64,000 bases of DNA from Rhizobium sp. CC-YZS058 (GCF_034720595.1 NZ_JAYESJ010000001.1:3891001-3955000); one strand, 5' to 3'. Positions 47,823 through 63,632 are shown, counted from the stretch's first letter. Notes: generated by a model not told the origin, from the sequence alone. A program made the numbers and translations.

Positions 47823-48827
47823 TCAGTATCGAATAGCGTGGCACAGCGTATCGGGTGCGGCGAGAATACGCGGATAGTCCTTCGGCAGATCGCCGAAGGC
47901 GGTTTCGCCCGAAATGAGCCGGTCGAGGCGGGCGTCGTCAAGCAGGCGGATCGCGGTCATCATCCGCCGCTCGAAACTCCAGCGGGCGCGGCGCGATGCC
48001 GGCACGCTGCCAACCTGCGAGCTGACAAGCTGCAGGCGCCGGGAATGGAAAGCGCCGCCGAGCGGTATGGCGAGCGACCGATCGCCGTACCAGCTGGCCT
48101 CGACGATGCGGGCCTCGAAACCGGCGTGATCGATCGCCTGCGCCAGCGCCTCCGGGGCAGCACTGGCATTGATGAGGAGATCGAACTCGCCCTCCAGCCT
48201 GTCGGTGGAGGTGAAGGTCAGGCCGAGCGCGTCCGCCAGAGCCTGGCGCTGCGGATCGCGATCGATGAGCAGGGTCTCGGTCGCGGCGATGCGGGCGCAG
48301 AGATGAGCCACCAGACTGCCGACGAGACCGGCCCCGAACACCGCCACCCGGTCGCCCGGCTGCACGCCCGCATCCCAGACGATGGTGAGCGCCGTCTCCA
48401 TATTGGCGGCAAGAACAGCACGCCGCGGCGGAAGTTCCTCGGGCAGAAGCCGGACGGCATGGGCCGGAATCAGGATGCGGTCCTGATGGGGATGAAGCGC
48501 AAAGACCGTACGCCCGCGCAGAGCATCCGGCCCAGTTTCGACGATGCCGACGGCCGCATAGCCATATTTGACGGGAAAGGGGAAGGCGCCGCCCATGAAG
48601 GGGCCGCGCATGCGCTCATGCTCGCTCTCCGGCACACGACCGTTGAAGACGAGGGATTCCGTTCCGCGGCTGATGCCGCTCCAGAGCGTGCGCAAGAGGA
48701 CATCGCCCTCGCCGGGCGGGGCGAGGCGCTCCGGATGGAGCCGGCAGTGCCCGGGCGCCGTGATCCAGAGTGCGCTTGCATCACGGCCTTCGCTCCCGCT
48801 CGTCGTGATTTTGTCAGTGCTCTCCAC
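47823..48827 (-). CDS. MDR-family dehydrogenase (BchC-like, no catalytic zinc)
   Basis: 334 residues, medium-chain dehydrogenase/reductase. The segment LWSGISRGTESLVFNG replaces the cysteine of zinc alcohol dehydrogenases and resembles the bacteriochlorophyllide dehydrogenase BchC group; FALHPHQDRILIPA and the Rossmann loop VAVFGAGLVGSLVA are clear. Likely oxidises or reduces a hydroxyl on an unusual small molecule. Starts with GTG at 48827, GAGGGG nearby. It is the first gene of the minus-strand half of the cluster, divergent from the GTP cyclohydrolase II gene. Confidence 0.85.
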   Translation of the reverse strand: MESTDKITTSGSEGRDASALWITAPGHCRLHPERLAPPGEGDVLLRTLWSGISRGTESLVFNGRVPESEHERMRGPFMGGAFPFPVKYGYAAVGIVETGPDALRGRTVFALHPHQDRILIPAHAVRLLPEELPPRRAVLAANMETALTIVWDAGVQPGDRVAVFGAGLVGSLVAHLCARIAATETLLIDRDPQRQALADALGLTFTSTDRLEGEFDLLINASAAPEALAQAIDHAGFEARIVEASWYGDRSLAIPLGGAFHSRRLQLVSSQVGSVPASRRARWSFERRMMTAIRLLDDARLDRLISGETAFGDLPKDYPRILAAPDTLCHAIRY

Positions 48828-49012
48828 GCCTCGTCCCCTCGATCGTCGTTCGTCCGAACCTTCTGCAATGGCGCCGGAACGAAGCGCGGCACATAGCGTT
48901 TGCCGGCCGATTTAAAGACTGTCCGACCCTCAAATAAAGTTTATGACAGATCTGCAAACCGGTCTCGGGGAGTTGGCGTAAGCGCTGCCGTTTCCGATTG
49001 AGAGTGTGCATC

Positions 49013-50119
49013 ATGTCGCTTTTGACCAACCAGAGCTTTGCGTGTCCGACCGCCGAGATGGAGGTGGAGCGCGCCGTGTCCGAACTGCGCTATGGCCGTC
49101 CGGTCGTCCTCGACGACGGGAGACGCCGCCTCGCAGCCCTGGCGCTCGATTGCGTGGCGCCGAGCCTCTATGACCAGTTCGCGGCCGCCACCGACCATCG
49201 CCACGCCCTGCTGCTGACAGCGCCGCGTGCCACCCGTCTCGGCATCCTCGGCGATGGCGATGTTCTGGCGCCGCTCTCAGGCATTCCGTTCAGCGCGGCG
49301 GCGCAGATGGCCTATGGGCTCGGTGCCAAGGGGCCAGACCGCTGGCTGCCTGCGGATGCGCTAGCCTCCCACTCCGCCGAACTCGCCCGCCTTGCCCTGC
49401 TGCTGCCCGCCATGGTGGTTGCCGATGTTTCCGGCTGCGGCGAGCGGTTTGCCGGCTGCTGCCGGCTGGAGGCGAACCGGCTGAAAGGCGCAGACGAAGC
49501 CCGCCAGCGCTTCGACCGGGTGGCACGCACCCGCGTGCCGCTGGAGGATCTCGGCGACGTCGATTTCGTCGTCTATCGCGGCGGTCTTGCGCAGAAGGAC
49601 CAGGTGGCCCTTGTCGTCGGCACACCCGATCTCGGCCGGGCAGTCCCGATCCGCATCCATTCTTCCTGCATCACCGGCGACCTCTGCCGTTCGCTGAAAT
49701 GCGACTGCGGCGACCAGCTGCGCAACGGTCTGGCGCTGCTTCAGGCCGCTGGCGGCGGGGTTCTTCTCTATCTCGACCAGGAAGGGCGCGGCACCGGCAT
49801 CGGCGCGAAGATGCGCGCCTATGGTCACCAGCATCTGGGCCTCGATACGATCGACGCCGATGCCGAACTGGGTCTTGCCGAGGACCATCGTCGCTACGAG
49901 GCGGCCGTCGCCATGCTGCGCGATCTCGGCATTGCGACCGTGGCGGTCTATACCAACAACCCGACAAAGATCGCAGCCCTGAGGGCAGGCGGGATCGCGG
50001 TCGAGACGCGCGCTCCGGTCACCGGACGCGTAACGCAGGAAAACGCCTTCTACCTGCGAACCAAGACGCTGCGGGCGGGACATCTGCTCGATCTCGACAC
50101 CCTGGTTGCCGCCGAGTGA
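49013..50119 (+). CDS. ribA: GTP cyclohydrolase II with degenerate N-terminal domain
   Basis: 368 residues. The C-terminal half is a complete RibA: RIHSSCITGDLCRSLKCDC (the three zinc cysteines), YLDQEGRGTGIGAKMRAYG with Gln/Glu/Arg for GTP, and NNPTKIAALRAGGIAV. It opens GTP with loss of formate and pyrophosphate. The first 180 residues (ERAVSELRYGRPVVLDDG and on) look like a decayed RibB-like or partner domain known from rhizobial RibA. ATG 49013 with weak GAGAG upstream. It may serve riboflavin synthesis, the neighbouring pathway, or both; no FMN riboswitch precedes it. Confidence 0.88.
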   Translation: MSLLTNQSFACPTAEMEVERAVSELRYGRPVVLDDGRRRLAALALDCVAPSLYDQFAAATDHRHALLLTAPRATRLGILGDGDVLAPLSGIPFSAAAQMAYGLGAKGPDRWLPADALASHSAELARLALLLPAMVVADVSGCGERFAGCCRLEANRLKGADEARQRFDRVARTRVPLEDLGDVDFVVYRGGLAQKDQVALVVGTPDLGRAVPIRIHSSCITGDLCRSLKCDCGDQLRNGLALLQAAGGGVLLYLDQEGRGTGIGAKMRAYGHQHLGLDTIDADAELGLAEDHRRYEAAVAMLRDLGIATVAVYTNNPTKIAALRAGGIAVETRAPVTGRVTQENAFYLRTKTLRAGHLLDLDTLVAAE

Positions 50120-50126
50120 GGACCGC

Positions 50127-50906
50127 ATGCCGAAACCGGACAAAGGATGGACCGTGACGCCGAGCTGGCTCGGCCTTCGTCTCCAGCCTGCCTCGTCGGC
50201 ACTGTTCGACGAGACCTGGCTGATCCTCTCGATGCTCCTGACCGGAACGGCCGCGACGGCGGGAGTGCTTGCCTTGCTTCTGCCGCTCGCGTGGCCCTTC
50301 GTCGCGACCGTCCTCTTGCCGCTCGTGATCATCTACGGGATCGCGCTATGGGGCCTGTCCGATCATCCGCACACCCATTTCGGCCCCGCCAACATTATCA
50401 CCGCGCTGCGGGCGGCAATGGTGTGTCTGACCGCCTCGACCTTCGTCTGGTTCGAGGGGCTGGCGAGCGCACCGACGGCGCTCTGGATCCTCATCGGCTT
50501 CGTTCTGGCCGCCCTGTCGCTCGATGGTGTCGATGGCTATCTGGCGCGCCGCTTTCGCCAACAATCGGCCTATGGAGCCCGTTTCGACATGGAGGTCGAT
50601 GCCTTCCTGATCCTGGTTCTTTCGGCCGCCGCCGTGCTTCTGGGCAAGGCCGGACTCTGGGTGCTGCTGATCGGCGCGATGCGCTACGGCTTCGTGGTGG
50701 TGGGCTGGATGGTGCCGCGACTGACGCGCCCCCTGTTTGCCTCGACCCGGCGCAAGCTCGTCTGCGTGCTGCAGATCCTCAGCCTCTGTGTGCTGCTGCT
50801 GCCGGTGGTCACGCCGCCCGTGTCCATGGTGATCGCCGCAACCGCGCTCGCTGCGCTGGTCTATTCCTTCGCGGTGGACACGCTGTCTCTGCTCCGCCGG
50901 CCTTGA
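50127..50906 (+). CDS. CDP-alcohol phosphatidyltransferase family protein
   Basis: About 259 residues, multi-helix inner-membrane enzyme. The invariant family signature is intact: DGVDGYLARRFRQQ then SAYGARFDMEVD, i.e. DxxDGxxAR-x8-GxxxDxxxD, so it should be catalytically competent to move a phosphoalcohol from a CDP-linked donor. Which alcohol is not evident; it is not close enough to PgsA or Pcs to name. GAGG precedes ATG 50127, seven bases after the ribA stop, so both are likely in one operon. Confidence 0.88.
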   Translation: MPKPDKGWTVTPSWLGLRLQPASSALFDETWLILSMLLTGTAATAGVLALLLPLAWPFVATVLLPLVIIYGIALWGLSDHPHTHFGPANIITALRAAMVCLTASTFVWFEGLASAPTALWILIGFVLAALSLDGVDGYLARRFRQQSAYGARFDMEVDAFLILVLSAAAVLLGKAGLWVLLIGAMRYGFVVVGWMVPRLTRPLFASTRRKLVCVLQILSLCVLLLPVVTPPVSMVIAATALAALVYSFAVDTLSLLRRP

Positions 50907-50941
50907 CCGCGCGCCTGCGCCGGGCTGCTTTCCTCCATCCC

Positions 50942-51886
50942 CTACGCGCCCCCGCCCCTTACAGGCCGGAGAAGCATGGCCAGCCCGGGCAGCGCGCCGG
51001 CGAGCGAGAGGGCGCCATAGACAAGGCTGGCGGCGAGGCCTTCAGTCGGCGTGGCGTCAAGCAGCGGCCAGAGCGCCATGGCCGCCGCCTCGCGCGTGCC
51101 CCAGCCTCCGAGGCCGGCCGGGATCAGCATGGCAAGAAGCGCCTGCGGAATGATGGTGACGAGCGCGACCAGGGGCAGGGCCGCACCCACCGCCTGGCTG
51201 GCAATGAAGAACGTGGCGCCATAGCTGGCGACGATGATGAGGCTGAGCCCCAGCTGAACCATCCAGGCGCGCTGATGGAGGAAGGTGCGGGCGAGGTCGT
51301 CGGCAAGCCCCGAGCCCCATGCGAAGCGGCGAGCGAAGGCAAGACTGAGAGCGCAGATCACCGCCAGCAGCAGCAGGCCGAGCGCCAGGGAAACCGGACT
51401 CACACGCGGCACCGCATCGGCAATCATCGACGGCCAGAAAGCCAGGCCCGCAAGGGCCAGAAGGAAGAAGGCGACCTGGCCGGACAGCCGCTCGAAGAGC
51501 ACGGCCTTGGCGGGCACCTTCCAACCTCCCGGCCCCGCCTGCCTCTGGCGATAGGCGCGAAGCGCATCGCCCGCCATGCCGCCTGGCAGGCTCTGGTTGA
51601 GGAGGCTGGCGAGATAATAGTCCCCGATGGCCCGGGAGAGGGCGATCCGCTGCCCCAAACGCGCGGCGGTGAACCGCCAGCGCAGCGCCGAGAGCCAGAT
51701 CTGCAGCTGGACGAGCGCGAGCCCGGCAAGGAGGGGACCCAGGGAGACCCGAGACAGCGCCTGCCACAGCGGCACCAGGTCCATCGTCATCAGGAACCAG
51801 ACCATCAGGGCAAGAAGGGCGACCGGCGCGAGAAGGCGGAGACTGGACAAGGCGGCAGGCTTTCGTCTCTTTGGGCACGGCATCAT
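50942..51886 (-). CDS. YbhN/UPF0104-type membrane protein (LPG synthase TM domain family)
   Basis: 314 residues, about eight hydrophobic helices, no soluble synthase domain. The family segment YYLASLLNQSLPGGMAGDALRAY and the later MLIPAGLGGWGTREAA are typical of flippase-like AglD2/MprF membrane domains. Members are thought to move or bind lipid-linked compounds. Convergent with the CDP-alcohol transferase gene and divergent from the sulfatase-fold gene; physically between two other envelope-lipid genes. Confidence 0.85.
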   Translation of the reverse strand: MMPCPKRRKPAALSSLRLLAPVALLALMVWFLMTMDLVPLWQALSRVSLGPLLAGLALVQLQIWLSALRWRFTAARLGQRIALSRAIGDYYLASLLNQSLPGGMAGDALRAYRQRQAGPGGWKVPAKAVLFERLSGQVAFFLLALAGLAFWPSMIADAVPRVSPVSLALGLLLLAVICALSLAFARRFAWGSGLADDLARTFLHQRAWMVQLGLSLIIVASYGATFFIASQAVGAALPLVALVTIIPQALLAMLIPAGLGGWGTREAAAMALWPLLDATPTEGLAASLVYGALSLAGALPGLAMLLRPVRGGGA

Positions 51887-51945
51887 CGGACGACGAACCG
51901 GACGGCGGAGCTGCGAATGATCGAGAACACAGGGACGCGCGACAC

Positions 51946-53547
51946 ATGATGAGAGATCGGTTCCGCACCATGGCGAGCACCGTCTTCCTCTCGCTCATCC
52001 TGATCCTTCTGGTCAACCTGCCGGATCATCCCGATGCCGTGAGCGCCGGCAGCTTCGCCCGACTGCCACTCGAATGGCCGGCCGCCTTTCTCCTGCTGCT
52101 GATCGGGCCTGCGGTCACGCGGCGCTTGGCCGTGTGGCTGATCGTCCTCCTGGCCGTACTGATCCTCTGCCTGAAGCTTGCGGATCTCGGCACGCAGGCG
52201 GCCTTCCAGCGGCCCTTCAATCCTGCGCTCGACCAGCAGATGATCGGCGATGGCTGGAATGTCGCCAGCGGGGCGCTCGGTCTGCCTCTTGCGCTGGCCG
52301 CCCTGCTCGCCGCACTGATCGTCCTCGCGCTTGCCATCGTTCTCCTGGTCGCCGCCGGACGAAGTCTGGCAGCCGCACCGCCGCGGCACCGGGCGCGGCT
52401 GGCAATGCTGTTCCTGGCGCTTGCCCTGTTTGCCGGTCTGGTCCGGGGTTTTGGCCTGCCCTTGGTCGAGGTGCGCATGCCCTCTTATCTGGCCGGGCGG
52501 CTGGCGCTGATGGTCGAGTCCTCCCGCGACATGCGGCGCTTCGAGGCGGAGCTGGCGCGGGGGATTGGGCCCAAAACCGGACGGGAGCTGTTTTCCGCCA
52601 TCCGGGACAAGGATGTGATCCTGATCTTCGTGGAATCCTACGGACGCTCGGCGCTGACTGATCCGCGCTACCGGGACCGTATGGCAAGGCGACTTGGTGC
52701 CGTGGATGAGGAGATAAGGCGTGCTGGTCTCTCCGCCGCCAGCGCATGGGCCACCTCCCCCACGGTCGGGGGCTTGAGCTGGCTTGCGCATGGCACGCTG
52801 CTGTCCGGCCTCTGGATCGACAGCCAGGCACGCTACGACCGCCTCGTCCGAAGCACCCAGCCGAGCCTCAACCGCCTGTTTGCCGAAGCTGGCTGGCAGA
52901 GCGCAGCCATCATGCCGGCCATCACGCTCGACTGGCCCGAGTCCGCTTATTTCGGCTATCGCCAGGTGCTGGCCGCGAAGGATCTCGGCTATCGCGGCAA
53001 ACCGTTCAACTGGGTGACCATGCCCGATCAATATACGCTGTCGGCCTTCGAGCGTCTCTCGCGCGCTCCGGCCCATGCGGCGGGCCGCCGTGTGATGGCC
53101 GAGCTGGCGCTGATCTCCAGCCATGCACCCTGGACGCCCGTTCCAAGCCTTGTCGATTGGGCGCGGATCGGCGACGGCACGATCTTTGACAATCAGGCGG
53201 TCCAGGGGCCTGCTCCTGCCGTTCTCTGGGCGGATCCGGAGCGTGTGCGCGCGCAGTACATCGCCACGATAGACTATTCGCTGGAGACGCTGGGCAGCTA
53301 CCTGGCGCGCTTCGGCAAGGATGCGGTCTTCGTCATCCTTGGTGACCACCAGCCCGCATCGATCATCACCGGACCCGGCGCCTCCCGCGCCGTGCCCATC
53401 CATATCGTCTCCCAAGACCCAGCCCTCATCGCCAGCTTCGAAGCGGAAGGCTTTACTGCCGGCCTGCAGCCGGCCGCCGATGGGCGGGAGTGGCGCATGG
53501 ATGTGCTGCGCCAGCTGCTGATCGATCGGCTCTCGGCCGGTCCCTGA
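51946..53547 (+). CDS. membrane sulfatase-fold transferase (LTA synthase/phosphoethanolamine-transferase-like)
   Basis: 534 residues: four to five N-terminal membrane helices (to about residue 160), then a periplasmic alkaline-phosphatase-fold domain. Metal and nucleophile residues are visible as Glu in ILIFVESYGRSAL, Thr in SPTVGGLSWLAHGTLLSG, His in ISSHAPWTPVP and Asp-His in VILGDHQPASI. The family transfers phosphoglycerol or phosphoethanolamine from phospholipids, or hydrolyses sulfate esters. Start is ATG 51946 or 51949. Final member of the putative cluster; product unknown. Confidence 0.85.
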   Translation: MMRDRFRTMASTVFLSLILILLVNLPDHPDAVSAGSFARLPLEWPAAFLLLLIGPAVTRRLAVWLIVLLAVLILCLKLADLGTQAAFQRPFNPALDQQMIGDGWNVASGALGLPLALAALLAALIVLALAIVLLVAAGRSLAAAPPRHRARLAMLFLALALFAGLVRGFGLPLVEVRMPSYLAGRLALMVESSRDMRRFEAELARGIGPKTGRELFSAIRDKDVILIFVESYGRSALTDPRYRDRMARRLGAVDEEIRRAGLSAASAWATSPTVGGLSWLAHGTLLSGLWIDSQARYDRLVRSTQPSLNRLFAEAGWQSAAIMPAITLDWPESAYFGYRQVLAAKDLGYRGKPFNWVTMPDQYTLSAFERLSRAPAHAAGRRVMAELALISSHAPWTPVPSLVDWARIGDGTIFDNQAVQGPAPAVLWADPERVRAQYIATIDYSLETLGSYLARFGKDAVFVILGDHQPASIITGPGASRAVPIHIVSQDPALIASFEAEGFTAGLQPAADGREWRMDVLRQLLIDRLSAGP

Positions 53548-53565
53548 CCCGTTGCCGCCGCCGCC

Positions 53566-54690
53566 TCAGCGCGGCAGGGCGAGCTCGAAGGTCGCGCCCT
53601 TGCCGCGGCCGGGGCTCGACACCGTGATCGTTCCGGCATGGAGTTCGACCAGTTGCTTGACGAGCGCCAGCCCGATGCCCAGCCCACCGCGGGCATGTTC
53701 GAGATGGCGATCCACCTGTGAGAACAGGTCGAAGACGCCCTTCATGTCCTCTGCACTCAAGCCAAGCCCATCATCGACCACGCGGATCAACACTTGGTCG
53801 GCGGCAGGAATGATGCTCGCCTCGATCGCGCCGCCGGGCGGGGTGTATTTGGCCGCATTGTTGATGAGATTGGCGATGCATTGGGTGATGCGGACCTCAT
53901 CGGCAAAGATCAGGACCGGCGCCTCCGGCAAGATTACTTCGAAACGGTGCTCTTTCGCATCGATATGCGGGCGTGCCATGGCGACAGCGGCATGCAGGGC
54001 ATCTTTGAGATCGAACTCGTCCTTGCGCAGCTCGATCTTCGCCTGGGTGATGCGGGAAATGTCGAGCAGATCGTCGACCAGCCGCACCAGATGCGTCATC
54101 TGGCTTTCCATCAACAGCTTGATTTCTTCGGAGCGCGGTCCATCCGGGCGGCGGCGAAGGATGTTCAGACCGCCCTGAAGGGCCGCCAGCGGATTGCGCA
54201 GCTCATGGGCAAGGATGGCCAGAAACTCGTCCTTCTTGCGATCGGCATGCTGCAGGGTCTGCGCCTGCGCCGCCAGGGCATCGCGCTGCTCGGCGATCAT
54301 CTGCCGTTGGCGGTAGATCTCGAAGAACACCTCGGTCTTGCTGCGCAGAATGTCCGGCTCGATCGGTTTCTGGATGAAATCGACCGCGCCCGCTTCATAT
54401 CCCTGAAAGCGGCGCTCGGCGCTGTGGGAGCCGGCGGTGACGAAGATGATCGGAATGCGGCGCGTCCGTTCGTTGCCCCGCATGAGCTCGGCCAATTCGA
54501 AGCCGCTGAGCCCCGGCATCTGCACATCGATCAGTGCCAGCGCCACATCGTGCTGCAGCAACAGCTCCAGCGCCTCGTCGCCCGACCGGGCCTTGAGAAG
54601 AAGCAGCCCGTCGCGGCGCAGCAGGGCCTCGAGCGACAACAGGTTCTCCGGCAAATCATCGACGAGCAGGAAGGTAACCGGCGTGTTCAT
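53566..54690 (-). CDS. response regulator-histidine kinase hybrid (REC-HisKA-HATPase)
   Basis: 374 residues, soluble. N-terminal receiver with phospho-Asp55 (ALIDVQMPG) and Lys in FIQKPIEPD, short coiled linker, HisKA with His162 in ILAHELRNPLAA and an ATPase domain (GGLGIGLALVKQLVELHAG). A kinase controlled by its own receiver; it may be switched by the large kinase at 56101. Its ATG overlaps the cheB stop (ATGA), so it is the last gene of a four-gene coupled operon. Convergent with the sulfatase-fold gene, 18 bases away. Confidence 0.92.
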   Translation of the reverse strand: MNTPVTFLLVDDLPENLLSLEALLRRDGLLLLKARSGDEALELLLQHDVALALIDVQMPGLSGFELAELMRGNERTRRIPIIFVTAGSHSAERRFQGYEAGAVDFIQKPIEPDILRSKTEVFFEIYRQRQMIAEQRDALAAQAQTLQHADRKKDEFLAILAHELRNPLAALQGGLNILRRRPDGPRSEEIKLLMESQMTHLVRLVDDLLDISRITQAKIELRKDEFDLKDALHAAVAMARPHIDAKEHRFEVILPEAPVLIFADEVRITQCIANLINNAAKYTPPGGAIEASIIPAADQVLIRVVDDGLGLSAEDMKGVFDLFSQVDRHLEHARGGLGIGLALVKQLVELHAGTITVSSPGRGKGATFELALPR

Positions 54691-55259
54691 GATGCAAGAC
54701 CTGAGAGGTGTGAGGCAATCTGGGAGAGCGACAGAACCTGCGCCTGCGGACAGGCCGCCAGCGCGGCTTCCGGCATGGCGCTGGCATAGGCGCCCTTCGG
54801 ATCCTGGACGAGGGCGGTGCCGCCGGCCCGCACGATGGCGCGCAGACCCTTCGCACCATCCTGATTGGCGCCCGTCAGCACGACGCCAACGAGCGTCTCG
54901 CCCCAGACATCCGCTGCGCTTTCGAAGGACACGTCGATCGACGGCCGCGAGAACAGCACTTCATCCTCGTTGGACAAGGCGATGGTTTCGCGGTCCTCGA
55001 TCAGCATGTGGTAATCGGGCGGCGAGAAATAGATGGTGCCGGCGCGCACCGGCTCCTTGTCCTCGGCCTCGATGGCGGTCAGCGCGCATTTGGCGTCAAA
55101 GATCTGGGCCAGCACGCTGCGCTTGTCGGGCGGCAGGTGGACGATGACGAAGATCGGCCAGGGAAAATCGGCCTTGAGGCTCGGCAGGATGATGCTGAGG
55201 GCTTCCAGCGCGCCTGCCGAGGCCCCGATCACCACCGCGCCCTTGCTCGCTCCGCTCAT
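54687..55259 (-). CDS. cheB: CheB-type methylesterase (catalytic domain only)
   Basis: 190 residues: only the esterase domain, without the N-terminal receiver of chemotactic CheB. Catalytic triad Ser14 (GASAGA), His41 (VHLPP) and Asp134 (GANQDGA). Lying beside CheR but far from any chemoreceptor or CheA/CheW gene, it probably belongs to a non-chemotactic signalling module in which kinases are adjusted by methylation. ATGA overlaps both neighbours. Confidence 0.93.
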   Translation of the reverse strand: MSGASKGAVVIGASAGALEALSIILPSLKADFPWPIFVIVHLPPDKRSVLAQIFDAKCALTAIEAEDKEPVRAGTIYFSPPDYHMLIEDRETIALSNEDEVLFSRPSIDVSFESAADVWGETLVGVVLTGANQDGAKGLRAIVRAGGTALVQDPKGAYASAMPEAALAACPQAQVLSLSQIASHLSGLAS

Positions 55260-56100
55260 GATCCGGTCCTCTGGTAGATTTTCTCCTCGCGCACGAAATC
55301 GCGAAAGGCGCCGGCATGGGCGGAGAAGCGCAGGGTCTCCTTGGCGCCGAGACCGAGGAACCCATGGCGCGGCAGCGACTCCTTGAAGAGCCCGATCGCG
55401 CGGTCCTGCAGATCGCGATCGAAATAGATCATCACGTTGCGGCAGGAGACGAGCTGCATTTCCCCGAAAACCTGATCGGTCACCAGGCTGTGATCCGAGA
55501 AGACCACGTTGCGGCGCAGGCTCTTGTCGAGCAGGCAGCGATTGTATCCGGTCTGGTAATAATCCGAGAGCGAGGTGCGACCGCCCGAGAGCCGATGGTT
55601 TTCGGTAAACAGCCGCACGCGGTCGAGATCGTAGATGCCGGCTTCGGCGAGCGCCAGCGCATCCGGATTGATGTCGGTCGCATAGAAGATCGTCCGCTCT
55701 TCCAGACCCTCTTCCCGAAAAAGGATGACGAACGAATAGAGCTCCTCGCCGCTGCTGCAGCCTGCGATCCAGACCTTCAGCGACGGGTAGGTGCGCAGAT
55801 GCGGCACGACCTTTTCGCGGATGGCGCGGAAATAGCCGGGGTCGCGAAACATTTCGCTGACCTGCACGGTCAGGAAGCCGAGGAGATGCGGCAGCATGGC
55901 CGGATCGTGCAGCGCGGCCTCCTGCAAGGCCGAGATGGTGGCGAACCCCAGCTGCTCGCGCGCCTGGCGCAACCGCCGGCGGATCGAGGACATGGCATAG
56001 CTGCGGAAGTCGTAGTGATAGCGATGATAGAGTGCCTCCAGCAAAAGCCGGATCTCGATATCTTCCACCTTCATCGTCTCTGTGGTCTCGGTCGTCTCGG

Positions 56101-56104
<4 letters not shown>
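55256..56104 (-). CDS. cheR: CheR-type protein methyltransferase
   Basis: 282 residues. N-terminal helical domain (YHYDFRSYAMSSIRRRLRQA), then the AdoMet domain with VWIAGCSSGEELYSF, ATDINPDALALAEAG and the LVSCRNVMIYFD motif. Methylates glutamates on a receptor. The ATG at 56104 overlaps the stop of the big hybrid kinase (ATGA); one 12 bases earlier (56116) is an alternative. The likely substrate is the coiled-coil stretch of that kinase, since no methyl-accepting protein is encoded here. Confidence 0.93.
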
Positions 56105-59565
<3,461 letters not shown>

Positions 59566-60143
59566 GTCATCCAACCCCAACAAAAATGCCGTCGTCGCGC
59601 GGCGCCCCTGCTGTGTAAGCGCAACGCGAAGCTTAAGGTAGCAAAAAAAGGCCCAACACCGTGTCGTCTCGCGCATGGTGTGCGAAGACGCGGATGTGGT
59701 CCCGGAAAATTCCTTGAACACTGTCGCCCCGGCTGCCGATGCCGGTCAGAAGCTACGAACCCCTGGCCAGACGCCATGCGATGCCGCGGCCTTAGATAAG
59801 ATCGATCAATCGCAGGGCAATATCCAAAACAGGACGAAGGGCTGCGTGTCAGCGAAACCGGCCCGGGACGCGCTCAGCTGACGAGAGGTCTGTCGGAGAG
59901 AGCACGGCGTTTAGCGCGAGGCGGTCTCTGTTTGCAGCACGACAGATTCATTAAGACTGTCGTCGACTGTCTTACGGCGGTTGGGCCTGACGTCCAGGAC
60001 ATGGCCAACGCGTCTCGCAAGCCCCATCTGGTCGCGCGAGTCTGTAGGTTCTGGCTCGGCGCGTTCGCCGAATTGCCCTCACCATACTCGGGGAAGCCTG
60101 CCCCGCGGACGGCGCCCCCCTTCCGCTTTGCCTGGAACGCAAG
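59566..60143. other. non-coding stretch between the hybrid kinase and the rRNA operon end
   Basis: About 580 bases. It should contain the promoter of the kinase operon (reading left). Short open frames occur on both strands but none has a ribosome-binding site or a recognisable domain. No further tRNA or repeat was seen. Confidence 0.5.
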
Positions 60144-60176
60144 AAAGCCCCGTCGGCGAGAGCGAACGGGGCTTTT
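60144..60176 (-). terminator. intrinsic terminator of the rRNA operon
   Basis: Downstream of the initiator tRNA on the minus strand, AAAGCCCCGT and ACGGGGCTTT form a 10-bp stem with a 12-base loop followed by a U-rich run (CTTTCTTG). Position, 18 bases after the tRNA 3' end, fits the end of the rrn transcript. Confidence 0.8.
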
Positions 60177-60193
60177 GGTGTTTTGGGTGTGTT

Positions 60194-60270
<77 letters not shown>

Positions 60271-60326
60271 GAATGGGATTGGTTTGGGGATATGAGATGA
60301 GAAGATTGGATGACTTGCGCTTAGCA

Positions 60327-60444
60327 GACCTGGCAGCGACCGACTCTCCCGCGTCTTGAGACGAAGTACCATAGGCGCTGGGGCGTTTCACGGCCGTGTT
60401 CGGAATGGGAACGGGTGGGGGAACCCCGCGATGACCACCAGGTC
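60327..60444 (-). rRNA. rrf: 5S ribosomal RNA
   Basis: The minus strand starts GACCTGGTGGTCATCGCGGG and ends CGGTCGCTGCCAGGTC; these ends pair with each other. The internal CCCGTTCCCATTCCGAACAC is the standard loop B/C region of 5S rRNA. Length about 118 bases. Confidence 0.97.
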
Positions 60445-60751
60445 GGCTAAGGGCAAGTGTTTTTCGAGAAGCTGGATTTGGGGCGAAGTGCGAAGTGCGC
60501 AGTGCGAATAGGGTATTCGCCAGTCGGCAATCGCTGGTTTTGAACACGTCGTTGGTATGGCAGTGGCGAGGGAGCCGTTTGGAGGCTCCGCAAGCGCGTG
60601 CCGGATTTTTCCAGCAGCCGGCAGAGCCGAGCCGCCGGGCGTCCGGCGCGCCGTGCGCAGCGAAGCGGCCGAAGGCCGCGACAGCGCGAGCACATAACAT
60701 GGCATCATCGCCGCGCGGCGCGCGGTGATGAGCACAAGCAATGGGAACGAT
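60445..60751 (-). other. 23S-5S internal spacer
   Basis: 307 bases, GC-rich, no gene. It contains a tandem heptamer run (next entry) and one arm of the 23S processing stem (60738-60756). The spacer is long for a 23S-5S gap. Confidence 0.8.
60483..60509. repeat. heptanucleotide tandem repeat in the 23S-5S spacer
   Basis: GCGAAGT, GCGAAGT, GCGCAGT, GCGAAT: almost four head-to-tail copies of a 7-base unit. Similar 7-base units occur inside the 23S intervening sequence. Confidence 0.75.

Positions 60752-60756
<5 letters not shown>
60738..60756. repeat. 3' arm of the pre-23S processing stem
   Basis: GCAATGGGAACGATCAAGA is the reverse complement, with one mismatch, of 63627-63645. The two arms bracket the 23S gene and would form the long helix cut by RNase III in the precursor. 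Confidence 0.8.
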
Positions 60757-63626
<2,870 letters not shown>

Positions 63627-63632
<6 letters not shown>

